A stretch of 64,000 nt of DNA from UBA1941 sp046329555 (GTDB lineage Bacteria > Bacteroidota > Bacteroidia > Chitinophagales > LD1), in the NCBI GenBank assembly GCA_046329555.1, contig JAXLUK010000005.1, positions 124,001-188,000 on the forward strand, read 5' to 3'. The notes beneath the pieces were generated by a model. It made no database searches. It saw only the letters and a list, made by a program, of their open reading frames with translations, and had not been told where the DNA came from. Below, one piece after another: positions 26,051-34,547 of this stretch. The translations under genes and the position numbers were made by a program. Numbering within the stretch: the stretch's first letter is position 1; the number at the start of each line of letters is the position of its first letter.

Positions 26051-27022
26051 CTACCACTTCAGCAAGTAGGCAAAAATAAGCGGTGCCACAATGGTGGCAT
26101 CTGATTCAATAATGAATTTCGGCGTGGTGATATCCAGCTTGCCCCAGGTGATTTTCTCATTGGGAACAGCACCTGAATAAGAACCATAAGAAGTGGTGGA
26201 ATCAGAAATTTGGCAGAAATAACTCCAGAACGGAACATCATGCCATTCCAAATCCTGATACATCATTGGCACCACGCAAATCGGGAAATCGCCGGCAATA
26301 CCGCCGCCAATCTGGAAAAAGCCCACACCTTTGCCACCTGAATTTTTGCGATACCAATCAGCCAGCCATACCATGTATTCAATGCCGCTCTTCATGGTGG
26401 AAGCCTTGAATTCGCCCTTAATCACATAAGAAGCGAAAATGTTACCCATGGTAGAATCTTCCCATCCCGGAACTACAATCGGAATATTTTTCTCTGCAGC
26501 CGCCAGCATCCAGGAGTTCTTCGGATCAATCTCATAATACTGCTTTAAATCGCCGCTCAGCAACAATTTATACATGAACTCGTGCGGGAAGAAGCGCTCC
26601 CCTTTGTCATCAGCCTCTTTCCAAACCTGATGAATGTGCTTCTGCAACCGGCGGAAGGCTTCTTCTTCCGGAATACAAGTATCGGTTACACGGTTGTAGT
26701 GATTTTCCAGCAAATCCCATTCTTCCTGCGGAGACAAATCGCGGTAATTGGGCACGCGCTTGTAGCTGTTGTGCGCCACCAGATTCATAATGTCTTCTTC
26801 CAGATTAGCCCCTGTACAACTGATGATGGCTACTTTATCCTGGCGAATCATTTCGGCCAGCGACAAGCCCAATTCGGCCGTACTCATAGCACCCGCCAGG
26901 GTAATCATCATTTTTCCGCCTTCTGCCAAATGGGTTTCATAGCCTTTGGCCGCATCTATTAAAGCCGCTGCGTTGAAATGGAGATAATGCTTGGTGATAA
27001 AATCGCGAACTGGTGACGACAT
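26051..27022 (-). CDS. deoxyhypusine-synthase family protein
   Basis: 323 aa. Family features visible are MITLAGAMSTAELGLSLAEM (NAD-site region), TGANLEEDIMN, an EDSTMGNIFASYV segment, and near the C-terminus SGAVPNEKITWGKLD, which carries the Lys that forms the enzyme-imine intermediate in eukaryotic deoxyhypusine synthase. Bacteria lack eIF5A, so bacterial members must act on other substrates; some are polyamine enzymes such as homospermidine synthases. Which reaction this one performs is unknown. It is followed by the mutase gene, 20 bp from its preferred start. Confidence 0.87.
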   Translation of the reverse strand: MSSPVRDFITKHYLHFNAAALIDAAKGYETHLAEGGKMMITLAGAMSTAELGLSLAEMIRQDKVAIISCTGANLEEDIMNLVAHNSYKRVPNYRDLSPQEEWDLLENHYNRVTDTCIPEEEAFRRLQKHIHQVWKEADDKGERFFPHEFMYKLLLSGDLKQYYEIDPKNSWMLAAAEKNIPIVVPGWEDSTMGNIFASYVIKGEFKASTMKSGIEYMVWLADWYRKNSGGKGVGFFQIGGGIAGDFPICVVPMMYQDLEWHDVPFWSYFCQISDSTTSYGSYSGAVPNEKITWGKLDITTPKFIIESDATIVAPLIFAYLLKW

Positions 27023-27040
27023 AGTTGAAATTTTAGGCCG

Positions 27041-27048
27041 CGAAAGTA
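27041..27048 (-). promoter_or_regulatory. -7 box TACTTTCG before the deoxyhypusine-synthase-like gene
   Basis: TACTTTCG on the minus strand, 18 bp upstream of the ATG at 27022. The same octamer stands before recR (33002-33009), and a close variant stands before rpsA, which supports TAnnTTYG as the host -7 element. Confidence 0.55.
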
Positions 27049-27067
27049 AGAAAAGATAGGCAAGGCG

Positions 27068-28933
27068 CTATACAATCAACACCGCACATTGCACCCGGTG
27101 TTGCACGGCCCTGATGGTTTCGCCGAAAATAAAATCCTGTACCCCCGCATGGCCGTGCGAACCAAATACCAGCAAGCCGGCATTCACCTGTCGTACCAAA
27201 TCGGGGATGACCGTCTTGGCATCGCCAAAGCCCAGGTGTAATTGTATCTGGAATCCCTGTGCGGCGAGCTGCGTTTTGTAGTGTTGCAGCATCTTCCAGT
27301 CTTCGTGCGTTTCCTGATCGCGCGTTTCGGCACCCGTGGCCCGCGCCACCGCCGATTCTACCACGTGAATGAGGTGATACTGCGTGCTGGTTTTGCTGCC
27401 ATGCGCCAATCCTTCTAACAAAGCCTTGGTATCGCTGGAAGAAAAATCCAAACAAATCGCCACCTGCTGATACTCGCGTTTTTCGATAAGCGGCAACACA
27501 TCCGGCGGCTGATGCATAGTGCCGGTTTGCGGTCTGGCGCGGCCCAGCAACGGATACACCGTAGCCACCACCAACAGCACAAACGCCACGGCCACCAACG
27601 GAAGAATAACGCCATCAAATAACCACGGCATGGCCGATAATTGCTGCCGCCATTCGACCAGCGTCTGAATCACTAAACGAATATTGAGCGCCACAATAAT
27701 GATGGCCGACAGCCAGGCCGCGGCTTTTACTACGGGGCCAATCGCAAACTGGCCCATCGTTTCCTTATTACTTACAAAATGTATTAATGGAATGACGGCG
27801 AAACCTAATTGCAAACTCAGCACCACTTGGCTGAAGATGAGCATATCACCTACTTTTTCTTCACCCAAATAATAGATCACCGCTACGGCGGGAATGATGG
27901 CCAGCGCGCGGGTGATGAGGCGGCGCAGCCACGGCGCAATGCGTAAGTCGAGGTAGCCTTCCATGATGATCTGCCCGGCCAGCGTACCGGTAATGGTGCT
28001 GCTTTGTCCGGAAGCAATGAGCGCTACGGCGAATAGCACTGGCGCCAAAGCCTTGCCCATCAACGGTTCCAGCAATCCATGCGCATCCTGAATTTCTACA
28101 ATACCGAAATATCCTTTGCTGTAAAATACGGCGGCCGATACCACTAATATGGCTGCGTTCACGAAGAAGGCGAGGTTGAGTGCAATGGCCGAATCAAAGA
28201 AATTATAGCGGATAGAGCGGGCGATACTGGTGGCATCGGTGCCGTTGCGGCGCGTTTGTACCAGGGATGAATGCAGATACAAATTGTGCGGCATCACCGT
28301 AGCGCCAATTATTCCGATGGCGATATACAAGGCCTCGTTATTCAGCGCACCGGGAATAAATCCGTGCAGGAGCGGCGATAGTTGCGGCCTGGCGAAAAAC
28401 AACTCAATAAAAAAGCATCCGCCGATGATGGTCACCAGGCTGAAGATGAACAGCTCCATGTACCGAATCCCTTTTTGTTGCAGGTACAGAATAAGGATGG
28501 TATCCAGCGCGGCTAAGCCAACGCCATACAACAACGGCACATGAAAAAGCAGATTCAGGCCGATAGCCATACCCAGCACTTCGGCCAGATCGCAGGCCGA
28601 GATGGCTATTTCGGCCAGGATATACAACGCCAGATTGATGGCCCGCGGATACATCTCGCGCGAGGCCTGCGCCAGATCTTTGCCGCGCACAATGCCCAGG
28701 CGTGCGCTTAAACTCTGCAGCAACAGCGCCATGCCGTTTGATAACAACAGTACCCAAAGTAATTGATACCCAAACTTGCTGCCGCCGGCAATGTCGGTGG
28801 CCCAGTTGCCCGGATCCATGTAGCCCACGCACACCATGAAAGCCGGACCGATGAATAGCACAAAGCGCTTCCACCAACCCATGGTGCGGGTGGTGTCAAT
28901 AGTGCCGTGAACTTCTTCGAGGGAGTGCGCCAT
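27068..28933 (-). CDS. mntH: Nramp divalent-metal transporter fused to a UspA domain
   Basis: 621 aa. The N-terminal 440 residues form the Nramp (LeuT-fold) transporter, with metal-site motifs DPGN (residues 40-43) in helix 1 and MPHN (214-217) in helix 6 and about 11-12 membrane helices. From about residue 475 a cytoplasmic UspA-like domain begins (YQQVAICLDFSSSDTKALLE), with the nucleotide-loop remnant GSHGHAGVQDFIFGETIRAV. It likely imports Mn2+ or Fe2+ by proton symport; the UspA part may sense ATP or stress. A TACCTTTA box lies about 10 bp before the ATG on the minus strand. Confidence 0.92.
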   Translation of the reverse strand: MAHSLEEVHGTIDTTRTMGWWKRFVLFIGPAFMVCVGYMDPGNWATDIAGGSKFGYQLLWVLLLSNGMALLLQSLSARLGIVRGKDLAQASREMYPRAINLALYILAEIAISACDLAEVLGMAIGLNLLFHVPLLYGVGLAALDTILILYLQQKGIRYMELFIFSLVTIIGGCFFIELFFARPQLSPLLHGFIPGALNNEALYIAIGIIGATVMPHNLYLHSSLVQTRRNGTDATSIARSIRYNFFDSAIALNLAFFVNAAILVVSAAVFYSKGYFGIVEIQDAHGLLEPLMGKALAPVLFAVALIASGQSSTITGTLAGQIIMEGYLDLRIAPWLRRLITRALAIIPAVAVIYYLGEEKVGDMLIFSQVVLSLQLGFAVIPLIHFVSNKETMGQFAIGPVVKAAAWLSAIIIVALNIRLVIQTLVEWRQQLSAMPWLFDGVILPLVAVAFVLLVVATVYPLLGRARPQTGTMHQPPDVLPLIEKREYQQVAICLDFSSSDTKALLEGLAHGSKTSTQYHLIHVVESAVARATGAETRDQETHEDWKMLQHYKTQLAAQGFQIQLHLGFGDAKTVIPDLVRQVNAGLLVFGSHGHAGVQDFIFGETIRAVQHRVQCAVLIV

Positions 28934-28984
28934 CGGGGCATAAAGGTATAAGGATATCAGGCAAACAACAAGAAAGTTGCCTGC

Positions 28985-29476
28985 CTACGGAATCTTCTCA
29001 ACAAAACGCACCTCGCTAGATGAGGTGAAATCGGCACACCTAATTTTGACTTTAGAAAAATGGAGGCCATACTTTTCTGAAAAGTAGATCAACAACGTAT
29101 CCAGATGACGTAATGCCTTACTGAAATGTTTGCTATTCGTAAAGTACGCCTGATTATCACCTAACTTACCATCTTTTAAATTCACCAGGTAGCGAGACCT
29201 TCTGGAAAGCACTTGCAACTTTTGATAGGCGGTAAATACGTGTTCCGGAAGCGCGCAAGGTGAAAGCCGGTTGAATGGGTTTATGGCGTTTTCTACATCC
29301 TTATGCTTTCGAAACTGAAGATGGGCATTTGAAATATGAGCATTGATGAGATGCAATCCGGCGTAGAAGCAAGCCGTTACCTGCCAGTCATCACAATCCG
29401 GTACACTGGTGTTGATACGTTGCATGAAGGCAAGATTCCGCTCTGCCTGCAATAGGTGTTCTTTAAAGGAGGGCAA
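28985..29476 (-). CDS. HEPN-like helical protein, 163 aa
   Basis: All-helical. The segment DDWQVTACFYAGLHLINAHI followed by RKHKDVENAINPFN resembles HEPN proteins, in which a W..a..FYa.lhl..A helix is followed by an H..R-type turn. The catalytic R-x4-6-H of ribonuclease HEPN domains is not clear. It follows the 157-aa gene at 29480 with only 3 bp between, so the two form a pair whose layout recalls toxin-antitoxin modules, but I cannot recognise the partner. Confidence 0.5.
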   Translation of the reverse strand: MPSFKEHLLQAERNLAFMQRINTSVPDCDDWQVTACFYAGLHLINAHISNAHLQFRKHKDVENAINPFNRLSPCALPEHVFTAYQKLQVLSRRSRYLVNLKDGKLGDNQAYFTNSKHFSKALRHLDTLLIYFSEKYGLHFSKVKIRCADFTSSSEVRFVEKIP

Positions 29477-29479
29477 GGT

Positions 29480-29953
29480 TTAGCTGATTAGTGACTCGTA
29501 GTGATGGGGGATTTTGATATGGTCGGAAGCTTCAACAATCATACTATTCATCGTGAAGCCCGGATAAAATTCAGCATTAATTTTGGCTTCTGCCAATAAA
29601 AGCCTGTCTTCAGTAGCTTCGTCGCCATCTTGTATTTCAGCCCAAACCAACACTTCGCTTTCATTGAAATTAAAGGCCAGCTTTAGCGGCAATTGCCCTT
29701 TCAGCTCCTGTACATAAGCGGCAACAATTTTCCTGACAAAATATTGCTGGCGAGCCGATTCGTGCAGCTTAAACACATCGTCTAAATTTCCAGTAATCAA
29801 GGTGTCAAAAAACTTTTTGTCAGCAGCTGAGGCAGTTTCTGTTTCCAATTTCAACTGCTCCACTTTTAGCTTTGCAATGAAATCGGAAAACCACGCATCA
29901 TACTTGCTTCCTAAAAGTTCAGGTGAATTGACTTTGGGCTGCATTTTTTTCAA
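29480..29953 (-). CDS. hypothetical acidic protein, 157 aa
   Basis: No signal peptide or membrane segment. An N-terminal helical part (residues 15-80, charged) is followed by a beta-rich part with NFNESEVLVWAEIQDGDEAT and EDRLLLAEAKINAEFY. I do not recognise the family. It is the first gene of a two-gene unit with the HEPN-like protein, which makes an antitoxin or partner-protein role conceivable. Confidence 0.5.
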   Translation of the reverse strand: MKKMQPKVNSPELLGSKYDAWFSDFIAKLKVEQLKLETETASAADKKFFDTLITGNLDDVFKLHESARQQYFVRKIVAAYVQELKGQLPLKLAFNFNESEVLVWAEIQDGDEATEDRLLLAEAKINAEFYPGFTMNSMIVEASDHIKIPHHYESLIS

Positions 29954-30055
29954 ATGAATAAATCAAATATAGGAAAAACGCCGTTGTGAAAGCTGCGGCC
30001 CGAATATAGTGTAGAAGCAATACCCGTAAAAAAAGGCTTTGGGGCCTAACCAATT

Positions 30056-30373
30056 TTACATCCCGCACCTTTCGCGCACGCGGCGCTTAAATTCCTCGCG
30101 CTCTTCGTCGCTCATGTGCTGCATCTTCATCTTCATTCGCTCGCGCCAGAAACGCTGGCCATTGCTGTTGTTCATCCACCTAAAACCAAATCCGCCAAAC
30201 AACATCCGCGATATCACCAGCAAGCCCAGCGCCTGCCAGTACGTTATGGTTCCCAGATGCAATACATCCGGAATAATCGCATTCCACAGATACTGAAAAC
30301 CCAGAATCAGCAGGAAGAAAAGCCCTACGGCCACAATGGTTAGCGCTATTCCCTTTACGATCCGTGTTAACAT
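30056..30373 (-). CDS. small membrane protein downstream of ECF sigma factor, 105 aa
   Basis: Two hydrophobic segments (residues 7-29 and 43-62), then a basic amphipathic tail of about 40 residues (RFWRERMKMKMQHMSDEERE, ending RRVRERCGM). It lies 18 bp after the sigma-factor stop in the same direction. Small membrane proteins in this place often restrain the sigma factor, but no anti-sigma motif is visible, so a regulatory role is only suggested by context. Confidence 0.6.
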   Translation of the reverse strand: MLTRIVKGIALTIVAVGLFFLLILGFQYLWNAIIPDVLHLGTITYWQALGLLVISRMLFGGFGFRWMNNSNGQRFWRERMKMKMQHMSDEEREEFKRRVRERCGM

Positions 30374-30391
30374 ATCGGTGTGTTTAATCAG

Positions 30392-30970
30392 TTATTGAAA
30401 AACTTCTTCGTACAAGCCTTGCAACTCGCTTCGCAGAAACAATACGGCATATCGTTTTCTGGATAACAACGTATTCAGATTGGCACCGGTGATTTCAGCA
30501 ATCTCCTGAAAACTTTTATCCTCCAGCTCGTGCATCACAAATACATCGCGCTGATCCTTCGGCAGTTTTTCCAGTGATTCCGTAATCGTTTTCATAATCA
30601 GCTCATTCATCATGGCCGATTCTGGCGTGCCGTCATTGGCCGGTAGCATATCGCTTAACGATAAGGTGTCGCCGTCTTCACTGGCGCTTACACGCTGATC
30701 ATCCAGCAATCCGGCCCGTTTTTTCCGGTAGAAATCAGTAATGCGGTTTCTGGCTACGGTGAACATCCAGGAAGCTACCTGCTCAACCGGACGCATCACG
30801 CGGAACGAATTCACAAATTCATACATCACATCCTGCAAAATGTCTTCTGCATCTTCGGAAGTAGGTACCCGCTGACGAATAAAATTCAACAACCGCTTGC
30901 TTTCTTTACGAAAGGCGTTTACCACTTTTACGTTTGCTGAATCAGGCATGGTGAGCGCAATAGTAGTCAT
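30392..30970 (-). CDS. ECF-type RNA polymerase sigma factor
   Basis: 192 aa from the ATG at 30970 (MTTIALTMPDSANVKVVNAF); upstream in-frame codons to 31045 look non-coding. Region 2 contains SEDAEDILQDVMYEFVNSF and EQVASWMFTVARNRITDFYR; region 4 contains LPKDQRDVFVMHELEDKSFQ, EIAEITG and LLSRKRYAVLFLR. No region 3, as in all ECF factors. The downstream two-helix membrane protein is probably in the same transcript. The target regulon is unknown. Confidence 0.92.
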   Translation of the reverse strand: MTTIALTMPDSANVKVVNAFRKESKRLLNFIRQRVPTSEDAEDILQDVMYEFVNSFRVMRPVEQVASWMFTVARNRITDFYRKKRAGLLDDQRVSASEDGDTLSLSDMLPANDGTPESAMMNELIMKTITESLEKLPKDQRDVFVMHELEDKSFQEIAEITGANLNTLLSRKRYAVLFLRSELQGLYEEVFQ

Positions 30971-31109
30971 TTGAATGCTAATGTGGGATTGTAGACGCGC
31001 TGCGAAAAGGAATATTTTAATTCCTTCAACATTCTTTCCAATCAACAGAAAACCAGTTGCTTATAACTGCCTGAATACCCTGCAAGGGCAAGTCCTTTTT
31101 TAGCCTAAA

Positions 31110-32354
31110 TTAACGCTTGCGGGCAGGTTGCTTCGTCTTTTTTGCGGGCTTCAGAATGTCATGCCCCATTTTATCGCGCTTGGTTTGCAGGTAGAACAGG
31201 TTGTGCGGATTAGGCACTACTTCCATCGGAACATTCTCTACAATCTCTAATCCATACCCAATTAAACCAACGCGCTTCTTGGGATTGTTGGTCATCAACT
31301 TCATCTTACTTACCCCCAAATCATTCAGAATCTGAGCGCCTACGCCGTAATCGCGGTTGTCCATGCTGAAACCCAGCGCCAGATTGGCTTCTACGGTATC
31401 CTTCCCTTTTTCCTGCAGCTTGTACGCATGCAGCTTGTTCAACAAGCCAATACCGCGACCTTCCTGCTGAATATACAGAATCACACCCTTGCCGGCCTTT
31501 TCTACCAAACGCATGGCGGCATGCAACTGATCGCCGCAATCGCAGCGCATTGAACCCAGAATATCGCCGGTAGCGCAACTGGAATGCACCCGCACCAACA
31601 CCGGCTCATTAGGTTTCCACCTGCCTTTTACCAGCGCCATGTGTACATCCTGACTGTTCATCTGCGAATACGCCACCAGTTTAAAATCGCCGTACTTCGT
31701 AGGCATCTTCACCACCTCTTCGCGCTGAATCAGCCGTTCGTTCTTCATCCGGTACGCAATCAAATCTTTAATCGAAATGATTTTCATGCGGTACTTTTTC
31801 GCCAGTTTGAGCAGGTCGGGCAATCGCGCCATACTGCCGTCTTCATTCATAATTTCCACCAACACCCCGGCTTCCTCATAACCCGCCAGTCGCGCCAAAT
31901 CTACCGTAGCTTCGGTATGTCCGGTGCGGCGCAGCACCCCGCCTTCTTTCGCAATCAGCGGAAAAATATGACCCGGCCGGGCGAATTCATCTTGCCTGAT
32001 TTTGGGATTAATCATGGCCTGAATGGTTTTGGCGCGGTCTTGGGCCGAAATGCCCGTAGTGCAGCCATAACCTTTCAGGTCGATAGAAACGGTAAACGCC
32101 GTTTCGTGATTCGATGAATTCGTGCCCACCATAAAATCCAGGTGCAGGCGTTCGGCTATTTCTCTCGAGATAGGCGTACAAATCAGTCCCCGTCCCGCCT
32201 TCGACATAAAATTGATCATCTCGGGTGTGGCGTGGCGCGCGGCGCCAATAAAATCACCTTCGTTCTCGCGGTCTTCATCATCCACCACAATCACCAGTTT
32301 CCCCTTTTTGATTTCGGCTATGGCCTCTGGTATCGAATTTAATTTTGACTTCAT
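31110..32354 (-). CDS. ribBA: bifunctional DHBP synthase / GTP cyclohydrolase II
   Basis: 414 aa. The N-terminal 3,4-dihydroxy-2-butanone-4-phosphate synthase (residues 1-205) has VDDEDRENEGDFIGAARH and RTGHTEATVDLA. The C-terminal GTP cyclohydrolase II has the zinc cysteines in SSCATGDILGSMRCDCGDQL and the motif QEGRGIGLLNK. Together they make both precursors of riboflavin. A basic Lys/Arg-rich tail follows. The gene is 21 bp behind recR in the same direction. Confidence 0.95.
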   Translation of the reverse strand: MKSKLNSIPEAIAEIKKGKLVIVVDDEDRENEGDFIGAARHATPEMINFMSKAGRGLICTPISREIAERLHLDFMVGTNSSNHETAFTVSIDLKGYGCTTGISAQDRAKTIQAMINPKIRQDEFARPGHIFPLIAKEGGVLRRTGHTEATVDLARLAGYEEAGVLVEIMNEDGSMARLPDLLKLAKKYRMKIISIKDLIAYRMKNERLIQREEVVKMPTKYGDFKLVAYSQMNSQDVHMALVKGRWKPNEPVLVRVHSSCATGDILGSMRCDCGDQLHAAMRLVEKAGKGVILYIQQEGRGIGLLNKLHAYKLQEKGKDTVEANLALGFSMDNRDYGVGAQILNDLGVSKMKLMTNNPKKRVGLIGYGLEIVENVPMEVVPNPHNLFYLQTKRDKMGHDILKPAKKTKQPARKR

Positions 32355-32375
32355 GTTGTTTGGTAGGGTGGTTGG

Positions 32376-32993
32376 TTAACGTTCCTGATTCACATCATAG
32401 GTTTGGCGGGTTACAATAGAGCGCGCCAGCGTCATTTCATCGGTATATTCCAATTCGCCGCCAAAGGCCACGCCCCGGGCGATAGTGGTGATGCGCACGC
32501 CCGATTCTTTTAATTTTTTCGACACATAAAAAATAGTGGTATCGCCCTCAATGGTAGGACTAATCGCCATAATCACTTCGTTTACCGTGCCCCGGGCGAT
32601 GCGCTGCATCAGCGAAGGGATGTTCAGTTGTTCAGGGCCAACGCCATCGATAGGCGAAATCACGCCGCCCAGCACATGGTAAGTGCCGCGGAAGCTGTTG
32701 GTGTTTTCAATGGCAATCACATCGCGGATGCTTTCCACCAGGCACACCACGCTGTGATCGCGGTGCGGGTTAGCGCACACATCGCATTCCTGACCGTCGG
32801 AAATATTATGACACTGCTGGCAGAAGCGGATATCGCGCCGCATGCGGGCAATGGCCTCGCTGAAAAATGCCACTTTATGTTCCTCCTGTTTTAGCAGATG
32901 CAGGGCCAGACGCAGGGCCGTTTTTTCACCAATTCCCGGCAGTTTGGCGAATTCACCAACGGCATCAGCAATCAGTTTCGAGGAATATTTCAT
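32376..32993 (-). CDS. recR: recombination protein RecR
   Basis: 205 aa. Helix-hairpin-helix region LPGIGEKTALRLALHLL, four-Cys zinc finger CQQCHNISDGQECDVC (residues 58-73), Toprim domain starting VCLVESIRDVIAIENTNSFR and the C-terminal RGVAFGGELEYTDEMTLARS motif. RecR works with RecO and RecF in gap repair; recO is at 8681. A TACTTTCG promoter element sits 8 bp upstream of the ATG. Confidence 0.95.
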   Translation of the reverse strand: MKYSSKLIADAVGEFAKLPGIGEKTALRLALHLLKQEEHKVAFFSEAIARMRRDIRFCQQCHNISDGQECDVCANPHRDHSVVCLVESIRDVIAIENTNSFRGTYHVLGGVISPIDGVGPEQLNIPSLMQRIARGTVNEVIMAISPTIEGDTTIFYVSKKLKESGVRITTIARGVAFGGELEYTDEMTLARSIVTRQTYDVNQER

Positions 32994-33001
32994 TGCGGGG
33001 G

Positions 33002-33009
33002 CGAAAGTA
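33002..33009 (-). promoter_or_regulatory. -7 box TACTTTCG before recR
   Basis: TACTTTCG on the minus strand ends 8 bp before the recR ATG, leaving almost no 5' leader. Same octamer as before the deoxyhypusine-synthase-like gene. Confidence 0.55.
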
Positions 33010-33108
33010 GGCGATGCAATCGACTTTTGCGCAGGAAAATAGCCCGTTCTGCAGTTCGCGGGTCAATGGAATGAACAATCGCGTTTGAAATGCTATTTTC
33101 GCGCTCTT

Positions 33109-33819
33109 ATGAAATTGTCTGTAGTGATCCCGGCGTACAACGAAGGCCGCACCATCCATCTCATTCTCAACAAGGTGAATGCCGTGCAACTCATTGGCGG
33201 GGTAGAGAAAGAAATCATCATTGTGAACGATTGTTCGAAAGACGATACCGAAGAGGCCATCCTCCGGTATCAGCGCGAGCATCCCGAGATGAATATTCAG
33301 TATAGAAAGCACGAAGTGAATCAGGGAAAAGGGGCGGCCTTGCACACCGGTATTCGCGAGGCTACAGGCGATTTTATTGTGATTCAGGATGCCGATTTAG
33401 AGTACGATCCGCAGGAGTTTAATATTTTATTGAAGCCCGTGTTAGATGGCTTTGCCGATGTGGTGTACGGGTCGCGGTTTATGGGCGGCAAGCCGCATCG
33501 CATTTTGTTTTTCTGGCACACCATAGGCAATAAGATGCTCACGTTTGCATCCAACATGTTCACCAATCTGAATTTGACGGATATGGAGACCTGTTATAAA
33601 TTATTTCGGTCTGAATTTATTAAGCAGTTAGAATTAAAAGAGAAGCGGTTTGGTTTTGAGCCCGAGGTGACGGCCAAAGTGGCGCGTATTCCGAACGTGC
33701 GTATTTACGAAGTAGGCATTTCGTATTACGGCCGCACCTATGAAGAAGGCAAAAAGATTGGCTGGCGCGACGGTTTCCGGGCTATTTATTGTATTTTGAA
33801 GTACAATTTATTCAGCTAA
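33109..33819 (+). CDS. family 2 glycosyltransferase, dolichol-phosphate-mannose-synthase-like
   Basis: 236 aa from the ATG at 33109 (MKLSVVIPAYNEGRTIHLIL). GT-A fold features: VVIPAYNEG, then EIIIVNDCSKDDTEEAI, then NQGKGAALHTGIREATGDFI and the DxD-type metal motif QDADLEYDPQEF. The RFGFEPEVTAKVAR motif near the C-terminus matches Dpm1-type enzymes. No membrane segment, so it likely works on a lipid-phosphate acceptor at the inner face of the membrane. Divergent from recR (about 115 bp). Confidence 0.9.
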   Translation: MKLSVVIPAYNEGRTIHLILNKVNAVQLIGGVEKEIIIVNDCSKDDTEEAILRYQREHPEMNIQYRKHEVNQGKGAALHTGIREATGDFIVIQDADLEYDPQEFNILLKPVLDGFADVVYGSRFMGGKPHRILFFWHTIGNKMLTFASNMFTNLNLTDMETCYKLFRSEFIKQLELKEKRFGFEPEVTAKVARIPNVRIYEVGISYYGRTYEEGKKIGWRDGFRAIYCILKYNLFS

Positions 33820-34037
33820 AACGACATTTCAGGCGGGCACAAGCAAGTTTTAGAGGGGCTCTTATTTTACAGAATTTTTAGGCGCGAAAAAGCGCGATGT
33901 GTTGTTGCGCACCCGTTTAATTCGGTCATTCCGCCAGCGCGATAAGGCGGTTTTAAGTGGTTCACCACAGCAAGGAATTTAATTAAGGGTAAGGAGAATT
34001 TATAGCAGATTACTGCGTGTAATTACAAATTGATTAT

Positions 34038-34270
34038 TGATGGCGGCCGCCGCCCGCGGCTTCGTACCTCGCCGCGCGTGCGGCGCCGGGTGCTATGCTC
34101 CAAGTCCGCACTCGCTCGTACCTCGCTCGCTTGCGGGCTTTCCGCGCCGCCCCCTGCCGCGAAAGGCAAAAGTGCGCAGGGCTAGGAAAAAAAAACACTT
34201 ACGATATTTCCAAGGCCATTAATCTCAAATAGCGCAAATGGATACAATATCGCAAGTTTTTTTGGCAAGG
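34038..34270. repeat. GC-rich element plus nested hairpin, related to the inverted repeats
   Basis: Within the 728-bp gap 33820-34547. It begins TGGCGGCCGCCGC, has GTGCGGCGCCGGGTGCT (compare GTGCGGCGCCAGGTGCT in copy B) and the ACTCGCTCGTACCTCGC phrase shared with 932-1053. It ends with a hairpin: A-run plus CACTTACGATATT (34195-34207) against AATATCGCAAGT plus T-run (34246-34264). The loop sequence differs from the other members. The rest of the gap (33820-34037 and 34271-34472) shows no gene. Confidence 0.65.
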
Positions 34271-34472
34271 GTTTTCATTTTGCTGCCTTACCGAGGTGAT
34301 GCGCTGTTGCAAATAATTGAATTGCCCAACCACCAATTATTAGCTTAACACATTTTACGAATAAAATAGATGCATTGCCTATCCAGATAACTCAATTTTT
34401 AGCGCATTGATTTTCAATATTGTTCTAAAAAATAGATATATTAGCCAGAGGCCCGGAGTTGCCTATTTATGA

Positions 34473-34481
34473 GTTAGCAGC
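34473..34481. other. cassette-like left border GTTAGCAGC
   Basis: GTTAGCAGC stands 66 bp before the HEPN-type gene, and its exact reverse complement GCTGCTAAC stands 19 bp after the gene (35221-35229), immediately followed by a long hairpin. Such bracketing recalls integron gene cassettes, though the canonical core-site consensus is not perfect. Confidence 0.4.
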
Positions 34482-34547
34482 AATTATTTGGCGACCTACT
34501 AACTTAACATTTCAGAGAAAGATCATCAAACTTTAAAAACACTTGTC

